Assembly: GCF_014843005.1 (NCBI RefSeq)
Contig: NZ_JACYXM010000002.1
Coordinates: 186,001-250,000, forward strand
From: Rhodanobacter sp. DHG33
Lineage (GTDB): Bacteria > Pseudomonadota > Gammaproteobacteria > Xanthomonadales > Rhodanobacteraceae
DNA: 64,000 bases
Reading direction: 5' to 3'
The notes under the pieces were generated by a model, which did not search any database, had not been told where the DNA came from, and worked only from the letters and a program-made list of their open reading frames with translations. Shown here piece after piece: positions 37,819-45,589 of the stretch (position 1 is its first letter; every line of letters begins with the position of its first letter). The translations under genes and the position numbers were made by a program.

Positions 37819-39612
37819 TCAAAGGTCAGGGGTGCCGCCGGCAAGCTGCCGCAGCCCGGCCGCGTCCAGCCGCAGCACAGGGTAGGCGCCCACGCCCTGC
37901 ACGGCGTACCAGGGCGAGCGCTGGAAGAAGAACGCCAGGCGCGCATAGCCGTTGGCGGCGAAGGCGGGGTCGTCGTGCAGCTTTTTGTCGAATTCGGCCT
38001 GCAGCGACGGGTCTTTCGCCAGCATGTCGCGCGCCAGCTTTTCCAGCACGCGCGGTTCGCCGTATTCCTTGGCTTCGAAGATCGCGTCGAGGTAGCCCCA
38101 CTGCAGCAGGGAGTCGGGCGCCTGCGGTTCCAGCAGCTCGATGGCCACGTTGGCGGCCCGCTGGTCCATGGGCACGATCACCGAGCCGGGCGGCAGGGTG
38201 GCGGTGCGCTGCACGCTGGCGAGCTTGAAGTCGCGCAGCATCAGGTGGCCCTCGAACGGCTTCGTCGCCCACTTCGGGTCGTCCAGCTGGTAGCCCTGCG
38301 CGGTGATCGTCACGGCATGGTCCAGGCGCCGGTAGCGGATGCCGTGCGCATCCAGCCGGTCGATGATCGTCGTCCACTGCGCGGGCACCACGTAGGCGGC
38401 GGGCGGCATGATCGAGAGGTCGGGCAGCAGGCCGTTCCAGTTCGGGATGTCGTAGGTCTTCGGCGTATGCGGGTCGTACTGGATCCAGTTGGCGCCGGAG
38501 ATGTCGCTGTGGGTCAGCGTGTATGCGTAGCCCTTCAGCGCGTAGGGCGTCGAAACAGGATCGGGCTTGAAGGTGAGCGGCACGCTGGCCTGCGCATCGT
38601 GTGCGCGGGCGATAGTGTCGGCGTCGGCCTTGGCGGTGGCGGCGAGCAGCGCGGCCGGATGCGCGTCGATGTCGGCCAGCATCAGTTCGATCAGGTCGTA
38701 TGCCGCCTGTACGCGCACCGCATACGGCTTGAGCATGTGCGTTTCGATCAGCAAGGCGGGACGGTTCTGCAGCGCTGCGTAGCCGGTGGAAAAGCGCGGG
38801 CCGGAGCCGAAATTCTCTATGCCCTTGGTGGGATCGGCGCCGTTCTTGAACTCCAGGTAGATCGAGGCGAGGTGGCCGCGCTTGTCGTACGCGGGCATCA
38901 CTGTGTCGGTGAGCCGTTTCTGCCAGTCGGCAAGCACGGGATCGAGCTTGTGCGGATCCTCGGTGTACCAGGTGAGGTCGTACTGGTAGTCAGCGCCGTC
39001 GGTGGTATGCACGTCCACGAGGAAGTCCGGCAGCCACGCCTGCCACAGTTTCAGCCATGCGCGCATTTCCGGCGCATCGGCCTTCACGTAGTCGCGGTTG
39101 AGGTTGAGGTATTGCGACTGGCCGCGGAAGCCCATGCTCTCCGGGCCGTTCTGGTTGATGCGGTTATACGGCGAGCTGTGCTCGTGGCCGTCCACGCTGA
39201 ACACCGGGATGTAGACCAGTACGGCATGGTCGAGCAGATGCGGGTATTTGCCGGCGATGGCGAAGTCGCGCAGCAGCATCAGGCCTGCGTCCTTGCCCTC
39301 GATCTCGCCGGGGTGGATGCCGGCCTGTACCAGCACGACGGGCTTGTGCGTGGCACGCGCGGCTTCGGGGGTGAACGTGCCGTCTCCGCTGGCGATCACC
39401 ACCGTCATCGGCCGGCCTTCCGGCGTCGTGCCGAAGGTTTCCAGCCTGATCTTGCCGGGTGCCGCGTGTTGCAGGCGCTCGAGATAGGCCAGCGTGTCGG
39501 CATAGCTCGGCGTGGTGCGGAAATGCGCGGCCTCGGCGGGCGTGGTCCAGTCGGTGGCGTGCGCGCCCGTGGCGGCGAACGCGAGCAGGGCGAGTAGCGG
39601 CCATTTCGGCAT
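37819..39612 (-). CDS. M14 family zinc carboxypeptidase, exported
   Basis: This 597-residue protein has a signal peptide (about 1-19, ending TGAHA) and an N-terminal M14 domain with zinc ligands H100 and E103 (AGIHPGEIEG) and H202 (LVDVHTTDG). N172 and R173 (LNLNRDY) correspond to substrate carboxylate binding. The C-terminal half of about 300 residues is not a recognised domain; this large form is typical of xanthomonad M14 proteins. It would release C-terminal residues from peptides in the periplasm. It lies 130 bp upstream of the M13 peptidase gene. A GGGGGAA precedes the ATG. Confidence 0.88.
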   Translation of the reverse strand: MPKWPLLALLAFAATGAHATDWTTPAEAAHFRTTPSYADTLAYLERLQHAAPGKIRLETFGTTPEGRPMTVVIASGDGTFTPEAARATHKPVVLVQAGIHPGEIEGKDAGLMLLRDFAIAGKYPHLLDHAVLVYIPVFSVDGHEHSSPYNRINQNGPESMGFRGQSQYLNLNRDYVKADAPEMRAWLKLWQAWLPDFLVDVHTTDGADYQYDLTWYTEDPHKLDPVLADWQKRLTDTVMPAYDKRGHLASIYLEFKNGADPTKGIENFGSGPRFSTGYAALQNRPALLIETHMLKPYAVRVQAAYDLIELMLADIDAHPAALLAATAKADADTIARAHDAQASVPLTFKPDPVSTPYALKGYAYTLTHSDISGANWIQYDPHTPKTYDIPNWNGLLPDLSIMPPAAYVVPAQWTTIIDRLDAHGIRYRRLDHAVTITAQGYQLDDPKWATKPFEGHLMLRDFKLASVQRTATLPPGSVIVPMDQRAANVAIELLEPQAPDSLLQWGYLDAIFEAKEYGEPRVLEKLARDMLAKDPSLQAEFDKKLHDDPAFAANGYARLAFFFQRSPWYAVQGVGAYPVLRLDAAGLRQLAGGTPDL

Positions 39613-39685
39613 GGGAATTCCCCCGGTATGTCAGAACCTGTTCGTGATCTCCGGGCGCCGTGCGCCCGGAGCTGCTTGCACGCAC

Positions 39686-40348
39686 TTATGGCGTGTCGGT
39701 GGGCAGGCGTTGCGCGGCGGGCAGGCTGTCCGGCGCCACCGCGCCGCCGGAGATGATGAAGGCCATCGCCTGGTCCATCGTCCAGTCGGTGGGCGTGAGC
39801 TCGCTCATCGGCACCAGTTCCAGATAGCCGCCGGTGGGGTTGGGCGTGGTGGGGATGTACACCGCCGCCATCTCGCGGCCGGTGCCTTCCTCGATCAGCG
39901 TGCGGGTGACGAAGCCCACCACCTTCATGCCCGGCCGCGGGAAATCCACCAGCACCACGCGCTGCGTGCCGCCGGGCTTGTTCTGCAATACCGCGGTCAG
40001 CTTCTTGGTGCCGCCGTAGATCGTCTGCACCAGCGGTATCCGCTGCAGCAGGGCGTCGAAGGCATCGAGCAGGCGCTTGCCGATCACGCGGTTCGCCAGC
40101 CAGCCCACGGCATACAACCCGCCCAGCGTCAGCAGCAGGGCCAGCACGAACACCAGTCCGCTCTTGTTGAGCGTGTCCGCGACGTGCGGCGCCACCAGCC
40201 CCAGCGCTTCCGTCAGCGCCGCCACCACCGGCGCACCGATGCCGGCCAGCAGGCCCAGCACGAACTTGAACACCAGCACCGTGACCCACAGCGGCAGGAA
40301 GGTGAGCAGGCCGGTGATCAGATAGCGTTTGATTCGCAAGGGAGGCAT
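39686..40348 (-). CDS. DUF502 family membrane protein
   Basis: This 220-residue protein matches the DUF502 family. Two long membrane segments (about 10-35 and 65-90) come first, with RIKRYLITGLLTFLPLWVTV as the typical start. A conserved soluble part follows with IPLVQTIYGGTKKL, VVLVDFPRPGMKVVGFVT and VYIPTTPNPTGGYLELVP. No biochemical function is established; plant members (LCV-like) are plasma membrane proteins. It sits 74 bp upstream of the M14 gene on the same strand. Confidence 0.9.
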   Translation of the reverse strand: MPPLRIKRYLITGLLTFLPLWVTVLVFKFVLGLLAGIGAPVVAALTEALGLVAPHVADTLNKSGLVFVLALLLTLGGLYAVGWLANRVIGKRLLDAFDALLQRIPLVQTIYGGTKKLTAVLQNKPGGTQRVVLVDFPRPGMKVVGFVTRTLIEEGTGREMAAVYIPTTPNPTGGYLELVPMSELTPTDWTMDQAMAFIISGGAVAPDSLPAAQRLPTDTP

Positions 40349-40390
40349 GGCGATACGCAGGGAAGGGGACGCCCCATTGTAGGGAACGTC

Positions 40391-41446
40391 TCAGCGTTGC
40401 GCGTGCGCGCCATGCCGAAGCCCCTTGCGGTACAGCCGGCGCAGGCCGATCAGCGCCACCAGCAGCCATACCAGTAGGCTCACGTACACGCCGACGGCGG
40501 GGATCGCCAACAGGAAATCGGCATGCAGCGCCTGCGCCAGTTCGAACGTGCCCACGGTGTACATGCCGATCGGGAACACGATGTCCCAGTCGTCCGTCTC
40601 GTAGCGCAACGGCACGTGGCGCCAGACGTGCCGCCAAATCTCCAGGATGACCAGCAGCGGAATCCACCAGGTGGCAGTGGCCCAGAAGAACAGGGTGAAA
40701 CCTTTCACGAACGGCAGCAGTTCGGCCAGCGCGCCGCCGGTGGGCGCGTGGATCACGATCAGGCTGCCGGCGAGCGTGGTCACCGCCAGCGCCCCCATGT
40801 CGATCCAGTATGGCGGAGTGAACTCTCTCGCGCGCAACGGGAAGAACACCATGCGGTACACCACCAGGGTGATGATCAGCAGATAGAGTGCCGCGCCCAG
40901 CATGTACAGGCTGAGCGCGACGAACTGCAGGCGGTCGGGATCGGCGCGGCTTGCCGCGACCAGGGTCAGCAGGGTCGACAACGCCTGGGTGGATACCACC
41001 GCCACCAGCCAGCCGCCGTTGATGCTGCGCGTAAAGCCGGGCTTGAAGCGTGCGGTGATGGTGGCGGCGAAAAACAGGTAGATCAGTGCGAGCCACAACA
41101 CCGCACCTGTCACCGCCAACGTTGCCGCCAGCGCGGGTAGCGGCAGCACCAGGACGCACTGGCTGCCCAGCACGCAGGTAGCTGCCGCCAGGGTGAGGAA
41201 ACCGGCGCCGCGCGAGGGATCGGTGAAGTCAGCCACCATCTCGTGGCGGAAGCGCGCCAGCCGCAGCAGGCTCAATGCCAGCAGCCACGCGTAGGCCAGC
41301 AGATTGAGCGCGAACAATGCCAGGGCAAGCCTTGGCAGGCCGTGCTGGCCAGCATCCACCGATACGATGCCGGTGGCCATCACCAGCGCGAAGCAGCCCG
41401 GATCGAGGCGGCGCACGCGGATCAACAGGTTGTCGGCCAGTGCCAT
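40391..41446 (-). CDS. TDT/SLAC1 family transporter (TehA-like)
   Basis: This 351-residue protein has ten predicted membrane helices and the family start LDPGCFALVMATGIVSVD, with FxxVMxTG as the hallmark of TehA/SLAC1 anion channels and tellurite resistance/dicarboxylate transporters. FWATATWWIPLLVILEIWRHV matches the late helices. It may pass small anions; a role in tellurite resistance or dicarboxylate/malate or sulfite export is possible but not readable. The ATG 41446 has GGAGG five bases upstream. It is 42 bp upstream of the DUF502 gene and divergent from the sigma factor gene. Confidence 0.87.
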   Translation of the reverse strand: MALADNLLIRVRRLDPGCFALVMATGIVSVDAGQHGLPRLALALFALNLLAYAWLLALSLLRLARFRHEMVADFTDPSRGAGFLTLAAATCVLGSQCVLVLPLPALAATLAVTGAVLWLALIYLFFAATITARFKPGFTRSINGGWLVAVVSTQALSTLLTLVAASRADPDRLQFVALSLYMLGAALYLLIITLVVYRMVFFPLRAREFTPPYWIDMGALAVTTLAGSLIVIHAPTGGALAELLPFVKGFTLFFWATATWWIPLLVILEIWRHVWRHVPLRYETDDWDIVFPIGMYTVGTFELAQALHADFLLAIPAVGVYVSLLVWLLVALIGLRRLYRKGLRHGAHAQR

Positions 41447-41530
41447 GCTTGCCTCCGGCGGATTCCGTGGCTCCCTGTGGCGATTATGCGAGCCGCCGAT
41501 GTCGCCGCACGGTGACGCCCTGTGATTTTT

Positions 41531-41546
41531 TTCGCGTCCGTGCGAA
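41531..41546 (+). promoter_or_regulatory. Small dyad in the promoter region of the ECF sigma gene
   Basis: TTCGC and GCGAA flank GTCCGT, preceded by a T-run (TGATTTTTTTCG). It is 35 bp upstream of the sigma gene start. ECF genes are often autoregulated, so this may include its own promoter elements; I cannot assign the -35 and -10 securely. Confidence 0.35.
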
Positions 41547-41580
41547 TCATGCTGGCAACAACGGGGATACGTGGACGGAC

Positions 41581-42102
41581 ATGGGCGGCACGGCAGACCA
41601 GCAACGCTTCGAGGCGCTATGGCGCGAGCACCGCGGCATCGTGCTCAAGGTGGCCGGCGTTTATGCGCGCGGTGCCGAAGAGCGGCTCGACCTGGTGCAG
41701 GAAATCGGGGCGCAGCTGTGGCGCGCCTTTGCCGGCTACGACGAGCGGCGCGCGAAGTTCAGCACATGGCTTTACCGCATCGCGTTGAACGTGGCGATTT
41801 CGCATCTGCGCCGTGCGGGCGGCGAATCCCGCCGCTTCGAGCCGCTGGAGGAAAGCCACCTGGACACCATCGCCGGCGAACCCGCCGCGGAGCCGGACGA
41901 GCGCGTCGAGGCGCTCTACACCTTCATCGGCGAACTCGACGCGCTCAATCGCGCGCTGATCCTGCTTTACCTGGAAGACCGGAACTACACCGAGATAGCA
42001 GAAGTGCTCGGCATCAGCGCCACCAACGTGGCTACCAAGATCAACCGCATCAAGCAGAAGCTGCGCGGCCAGATGACCGCTGCGACCACGACGGGAGCAT
42101 GA
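41581..42102 (+). CDS. ECF-type RNA polymerase sigma factor
   Basis: This 173-residue sigma factor has region 2 (FEALWREHRGIVLKVAGVY, then LDLVQEIGAQLWRAF and FSTWLYRIALNVAISHLRR) and region 4 (ALILLYLEDRNYTEIAEVLG followed by TNVATKINRIKQKLR). There is no region 3, as in ECF members. The next gene, encoding a membrane protein, starts within a few bases and is the probable anti-sigma partner. The ATG 41581 gives MGGTADQQRFEALW; an upstream GTG at 41572 is an alternative. Regulated genes are unknown. Confidence 0.9.
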   Translation: MGGTADQQRFEALWREHRGIVLKVAGVYARGAEERLDLVQEIGAQLWRAFAGYDERRAKFSTWLYRIALNVAISHLRRAGGESRRFEPLEESHLDTIAGEPAAEPDERVEALYTFIGELDALNRALILLYLEDRNYTEIAEVLGISATNVATKINRIKQKLRGQMTAATTTGA

Positions 42103-42104
42103 CC

Positions 42105-42770
42105 ATGGAACTCGACGAAATGAAGCTGGCGTGGCAGACGCTGGGGCGGCAGTTGGAGCGACAGAATGCGTTGAGCGAGCAGCTGTTCCGCCAGGGGCAG
42201 GCCGATCGCCTGCGCCGCCATCTGCGCCCGCTGGTGTGGGGACAATCGCTGCAGATCGCCTTGGGCATCGTGCTGATGCTGTGGGGCATCAGCTTCTGGT
42301 CCACGCACGTGGGCCTGTGGCAGGCGATGGCCTGCGGCATCGCCATGCAGGCTTTCGGCACGCTGGCGCTGATCTTTCCGGCGCGCCTGCTGTCGATGCA
42401 GCAAGGCCTCGACTACGCCGCACCGGTGCTGGCCATCCAGCGCCGGCTGGCGCAGATGCGCGCATGGCGCGTGAAGGTGGAAGCGCCGGTGTTCGCCGTG
42501 CTGGGCAGCGTGATCTGGATTCCCGCGATGCTGATGCTGATCCAGTACAGCTGCGACCGTGCGGGTGTGCCCCGGTGGTGGGACAAGGCGCCGGGGCTGA
42601 CGCTGTGGATGCTGCTCAGCGGCGCCGTTTCGCTGGGACTGGTCGCGCTGGCCTACGTGGTGCTGCGCAGGTTCGGCCGTCGCCGCTGGTTGGAGAACAA
42701 TTTTGCGGGCAGCTCGATCATGAAGGTAGAGGCGGCGCTGGCGGAGATCGCCCGCTTCGAGCACGAATAG
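42105..42770 (+). CDS. Membrane protein, putative non-classical anti-sigma partner
   Basis: This 221-residue protein is coupled to the ECF sigma gene: ATG 42099 overlaps its stop, and ATG 42105, chosen here, has GGGAG seven bases upstream. The first 45 residues are an amphipathic, charged helix (ELDEMKLAWQTLGRQLERQ). Four membrane segments follow, about 48-68, 73-95, 128-150 and 163-185, then a basic cytoplasmic tail. There is no HxxxCxxC zinc anti-sigma motif. I do not recognise a named family; position and topology suggest that it sequesters the sigma factor through the N-terminal helix. Confidence 0.75.
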   Translation: MELDEMKLAWQTLGRQLERQNALSEQLFRQGQADRLRRHLRPLVWGQSLQIALGIVLMLWGISFWSTHVGLWQAMACGIAMQAFGTLALIFPARLLSMQQGLDYAAPVLAIQRRLAQMRAWRVKVEAPVFAVLGSVIWIPAMLMLIQYSCDRAGVPRWWDKAPGLTLWMLLSGAVSLGLVALAYVVLRRFGRRRWLENNFAGSSIMKVEAALAEIARFEHE

Positions 42771-42801
42771 CGGCACATCGAAAAGACGGAAGGCGGGTGC
42801 T

Positions 42802-43254
42802 TCAACGCGCGCGTGGCTTCAACCGCACATAGAGCTGCTTGCGCACGCGTGCGACTACTTCGCCGGAGGCGGTGGTGATGTCGTTCTCGAACCAGCGCAG
42901 CACTTTCTCGCCACTGGCCGCGGCTTCGCGCAACTCGGCGAGCGTGGCGTCGTCCATGTGGAAATGCGCGTAGACATCCTCGCGCCCCGGCGCCACGAAA
43001 TCGATGCTGCCGGCCTTGTCCCACACGTAATAGTCGGGACCGAGCCGGTGCATCGCCAGCAGCATCCAGAACGGATCCACCATCGCGAACAGGTTGCCGC
43101 CGAATTGGCTCTTGACGTAATTGCGGTTCCACGGCCGCAGCCGCAGCACGATCTTCGCCCGCGCGTAGTCTTCGCTGAGCGTCTGCACGCGGATGCTGTT
43201 GAACAGGAACGGCGGCCAGAGGTTCAGCAGCCGGCGGAAGGTGGATGCACGCAT
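42802..43254 (-). CDS. DUF4442 family hotdog-fold protein (putative thioesterase)
   Basis: This 150-residue protein matches DUF4442: the start FRRLLNLWPPFLFNSIRVQ, the central RNYVKSQFGGNLFAMVDPFWMLLAM helix of a hotdog fold, and a final strand VRKQLYVRLKP. Hotdog proteins of this kind often cleave or bind acyl-CoA, but for DUF4442 the reaction is not established. It lies 73 bp upstream of the ybbN gene on the same strand and faces the sigma/partner pair on its other side. Confidence 0.88.
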   Translation of the reverse strand: MRASTFRRLLNLWPPFLFNSIRVQTLSEDYARAKIVLRLRPWNRNYVKSQFGGNLFAMVDPFWMLLAMHRLGPDYYVWDKAGSIDFVAPGREDVYAHFHMDDATLAELREAAASGEKVLRWFENDITTASGEVVARVRKQLYVRLKPRAR

Positions 43255-43327
43255 GGAGGCACGGAGCGTCGGAGGTGTTCCGTACTTTAGCGTATGGAAT
43301 GAAAGGCGGCCAGCGGGGCCGCGGATT

Positions 43328-44194
43328 TCAGAACAGCAGCGAGGCCATGCGGCGGCGGTAGCGGCCCACCAGTTCGGCGTCGTCCAGTGTGGCGAAGGCC
43401 GCGATCAGGCGCTTCTTCGCCGCGCCGTCGTTCCAGTCGCGGGCCTTCTCGAGGACGGCGAGGAATTGTTCGAGACCGGCGGCCGGGTCGTTGCCCAGCA
43501 GCAGGCGCACGCCCAGCAGGTCGCGCGAGGTCCAGTCCGCGGGATCGGCCTGTACGCGCTGTTCCAGTTCGGCTTGTGCGGGAGCGTCTTTCAGCGCGCG
43601 GGCGAGTTCGAGCTGGTGACGCAGGCGCACGGCGCGCGCGTCGGTGGCGAGGTTGGCGGGCAGCGCGTCCAGTTCGGTGGCGGCAGCGTCGCTATGGCCG
43701 GCCTGGGCGAGCGCGGCGGCAAGTTCGAGCTTGAGCTCGGCGCGTTCGGGCTCGGCGGCGATGGCCTGCTGCAGGCGGTTGATCGCCGCTTCCGGCGTTT
43801 CGGCGGGGGCGGCGACTTCCTCGACCTCGTCCGCGTCGCCTTCGTGCGGTTGCACGTGGCGGCCCAGGAATTCGCGCAACTCGCCCAGCGGCAGTGCGCC
43901 GGCGAAGCCGTCGGCGATCTGGCCGTCCTTCACCAGCACCACCGTCGGCACGCTGCGGATGCCGAACATCGCGGCGAGCTGCTGGTTCTTGTCCACGTCC
44001 ACCTTGCCCAGGCGGAACGCGCCCTTGTATTCGGCGGCGAGCTGTTCCAGCAACGGGCCCAGCGTCTTGCACGGACCGCACCAGGTGGCCCAGAAATCCA
44101 CCAGCACCGGAGTGTCCAGCGAGGCGTTGAGCACATCGGCCTCGAAGTTCTGTTCGGTGACGTCGAAGACGTGGGCGAGGTTGGCGTCGGTCAC
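43328..44194 (-). CDS. ybbN: Thioredoxin-domain co-chaperone YbbN (CnoX)
   Basis: This 288-residue protein has an N-terminal thioredoxin domain (about 8-115) and C-terminal TPR repeats (about 140-288), the CnoX/YbbN layout. The active site is WCGPC with C39 and C42, the full thioredoxin pair; E. coli YbbN has an atypical site. It should hold clients under oxidative stress and pass them to GroEL or DnaK. The start is taken as GTG 44194, which gives the family N-terminus HVFDVTEQNFE; an in-frame ATG at 44260 would add 22 residues unlike the family. It is divergent from the pqi operon. Confidence 0.9.
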   Translation of the reverse strand: MTDANLAHVFDVTEQNFEADVLNASLDTPVLVDFWATWCGPCKTLGPLLEQLAAEYKGAFRLGKVDVDKNQQLAAMFGIRSVPTVVLVKDGQIADGFAGALPLGELREFLGRHVQPHEGDADEVEEVAAPAETPEAAINRLQQAIAAEPERAELKLELAAALAQAGHSDAAATELDALPANLATDARAVRLRHQLELARALKDAPAQAELEQRVQADPADWTSRDLLGVRLLLGNDPAAGLEQFLAVLEKARDWNDGAAKKRLIAAFATLDDAELVGRYRRRMASLLF

Positions 44195-44303
44195 GGCGGG
44201 TTCCGGAGGAAGGGTGAAGCTAGTTGAAATGGAGTGCGCGCCCCAGCATATCAAGCCCATGCCGCATCGCCCGTGACACGATCGGATTTGCGAGAATCAC
44301 CGG

Positions 44304-44960
44304 ATGGCTCTGTCCCCGCCAGATACCTTTGACGCCGTCTCGACAGTGCATCCGCTGCTGATCTGCGAGCACTGCGACACCGTGCACCACCGTTGTCCGC
44401 TCGCCATGGGCGAGGTGGCCAGGTGCGCGCGTTGCGGTGCGGTGCTGGAGCGTTGCCGCGGCATGCGCGCGGGCACCATGCTGGCGATGCTCCTGACCGC
44501 ATTGGTGGTGTTCGTGCAGGCCACGCTGTGGCCCATCGTGACGCTGGGCCTCAATGGCCAGCACGTGCACGCCACGCTGTGGAACGTCGTCCAGATCATG
44601 TGGAACGACCACTCGCAGGTGGTGGCGGTGCTGGTGGCTGCCACGCTGTTCGTGTTTCCGCTGATCAAGATCCTGACCCTCGGCTGGCTGCTGCTGTATG
44701 CGCGCAACGGGCGCCGCGCGCCAGGTTTCAGGCCGCTGATGGTAGGGCTGCACCATCTCGGGCCGTGGACGATGAGCGAGGTGTTCGTGCTGGGCGCGCT
44801 GGTGTCCATCGTCAAGGCGCACCTGTATTTCGACGTGATCCCCGATCCGGGCATCTATGCCTACGGCGTACTGATGCTGCTGATCACCCTGTTCGCGAGC
44901 ATCGACCTCGATCGGCTGTGGGACGAGACGAGCGACGAGGACGCGGGAGCGGCGCCATGA
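44304..44960 (+). CDS. pqiA: PqiA-domain membrane protein, first half of a split PqiA
   Basis: This 218-residue protein is one PqiA domain: a zinc ribbon (CEHCDTVHHRC...CARCGAVL, residues about 20-50), then four membrane helices. E. coli PqiA has two such domains in one chain of about 417 residues; here the second is a separate gene whose start overlaps (ATGA at 44957). PqiA is the inner membrane component of the PqiABC intermembrane lipid transport machine. The ATG 44304 gives the first zinc ribbon at a normal position. Confidence 0.9.
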   Translation: MALSPPDTFDAVSTVHPLLICEHCDTVHHRCPLAMGEVARCARCGAVLERCRGMRAGTMLAMLLTALVVFVQATLWPIVTLGLNGQHVHATLWNVVQIMWNDHSQVVAVLVAATLFVFPLIKILTLGWLLLYARNGRRAPGFRPLMVGLHHLGPWTMSEVFVLGALVSIVKAHLYFDVIPDPGIYAYGVLMLLITLFASIDLDRLWDETSDEDAGAAP

Positions 44961-45589
44961 GTGCGTTGCCGCGCGCCGACGAACTGGGCCTGATCGGTTG
45001 CCACGTCTGCGGCCAGGTCTGCAGCCTGGGAAGCGAGGATGCGGAGGCGCTGGCCTGTCCGCGCTGCGGTTCGGCGATGCACCGGCGCAAGCCGGCGGTC
45101 TATGCGCGCTGCTGGGCGCTGCTGATAGCCGCATTCCTGATGTATATCCCCGCCAACGTGTTGCCGATCATGCGCACGGCCAGCCTGGGCGACATCGACG
45201 ACAACACCATCCTCAGCGGCGTGGTGGAGCTGTGGGTGAAGGGTTCGCCGGGGCTGGCGGTGATCGTGTTCTGCGCCAGCATCATGGTGCCGATGCTGAA
45301 ATTCCTCGCACTCGGCACCTTGCTCATCAGCTGCCAGCGCGGCAGCAACTGGGCGCGGCGGCAGCGTGCGCAGCTGTACCGGCTGGTGGAGCTGATCGGC
45401 TACTGGTCCATGCTCGACGTGTTCGTGGTGGCCCTGCTCACCGCGCTGGTACGCTTCGGCTATTTCAGCCTGGTGGAGCCATTGCCGGGCGTGGTGTTTT
45501 TCGGCCTCACCGTGGTGCTGACCATGTTCGCCTCGATGTGTTTCGACCCCCGGCTGATCTGGGACGGCAAGGAAGATTCCGATGACTGA
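44957..45589 (+). CDS. PqiA-domain membrane protein, second half of a split PqiA
   Basis: This 210-residue protein repeats the PqiA architecture: zinc ribbon CHVCGQVC...CPRCGSAMHRRK, followed by about four helices with the family signature MYIPANVLPIM and GSPGLAVIVFCASIMVPMLKF. The signature FDPRLIWD closes it. With the preceding gene it equals the two halves of E. coli PqiA. The start overlaps the first half by four bases, and its end overlaps pqiB by eight bases, so all three are tightly coupled. It probably pairs with the first half in the membrane. Confidence 0.9.
   Translation: MSALPRADELGLIGCHVCGQVCSLGSEDAEALACPRCGSAMHRRKPAVYARCWALLIAAFLMYIPANVLPIMRTASLGDIDDNTILSGVVELWVKGSPGLAVIVFCASIMVPMLKFLALGTLLISCQRGSNWARRQRAQLYRLVELIGYWSMLDVFVVALLTALVRFGYFSLVEPLPGVVFFGLTVVLTMFASMCFDPRLIWDGKEDSDD

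Noticed and set aside
35328-39597. Long + strand frames opposite the M13 and M14 peptidase genes
   Set aside because: Low-complexity Gly/Val/Arg/His-rich translations without motifs, explained by GC-rich third positions of the real - strand genes.
40391-41446. Tellurite resistance operon together with TerC at 63455
   Set aside because: The two genes are 22 kb apart with no other ter genes; both names come from broad transporter families.
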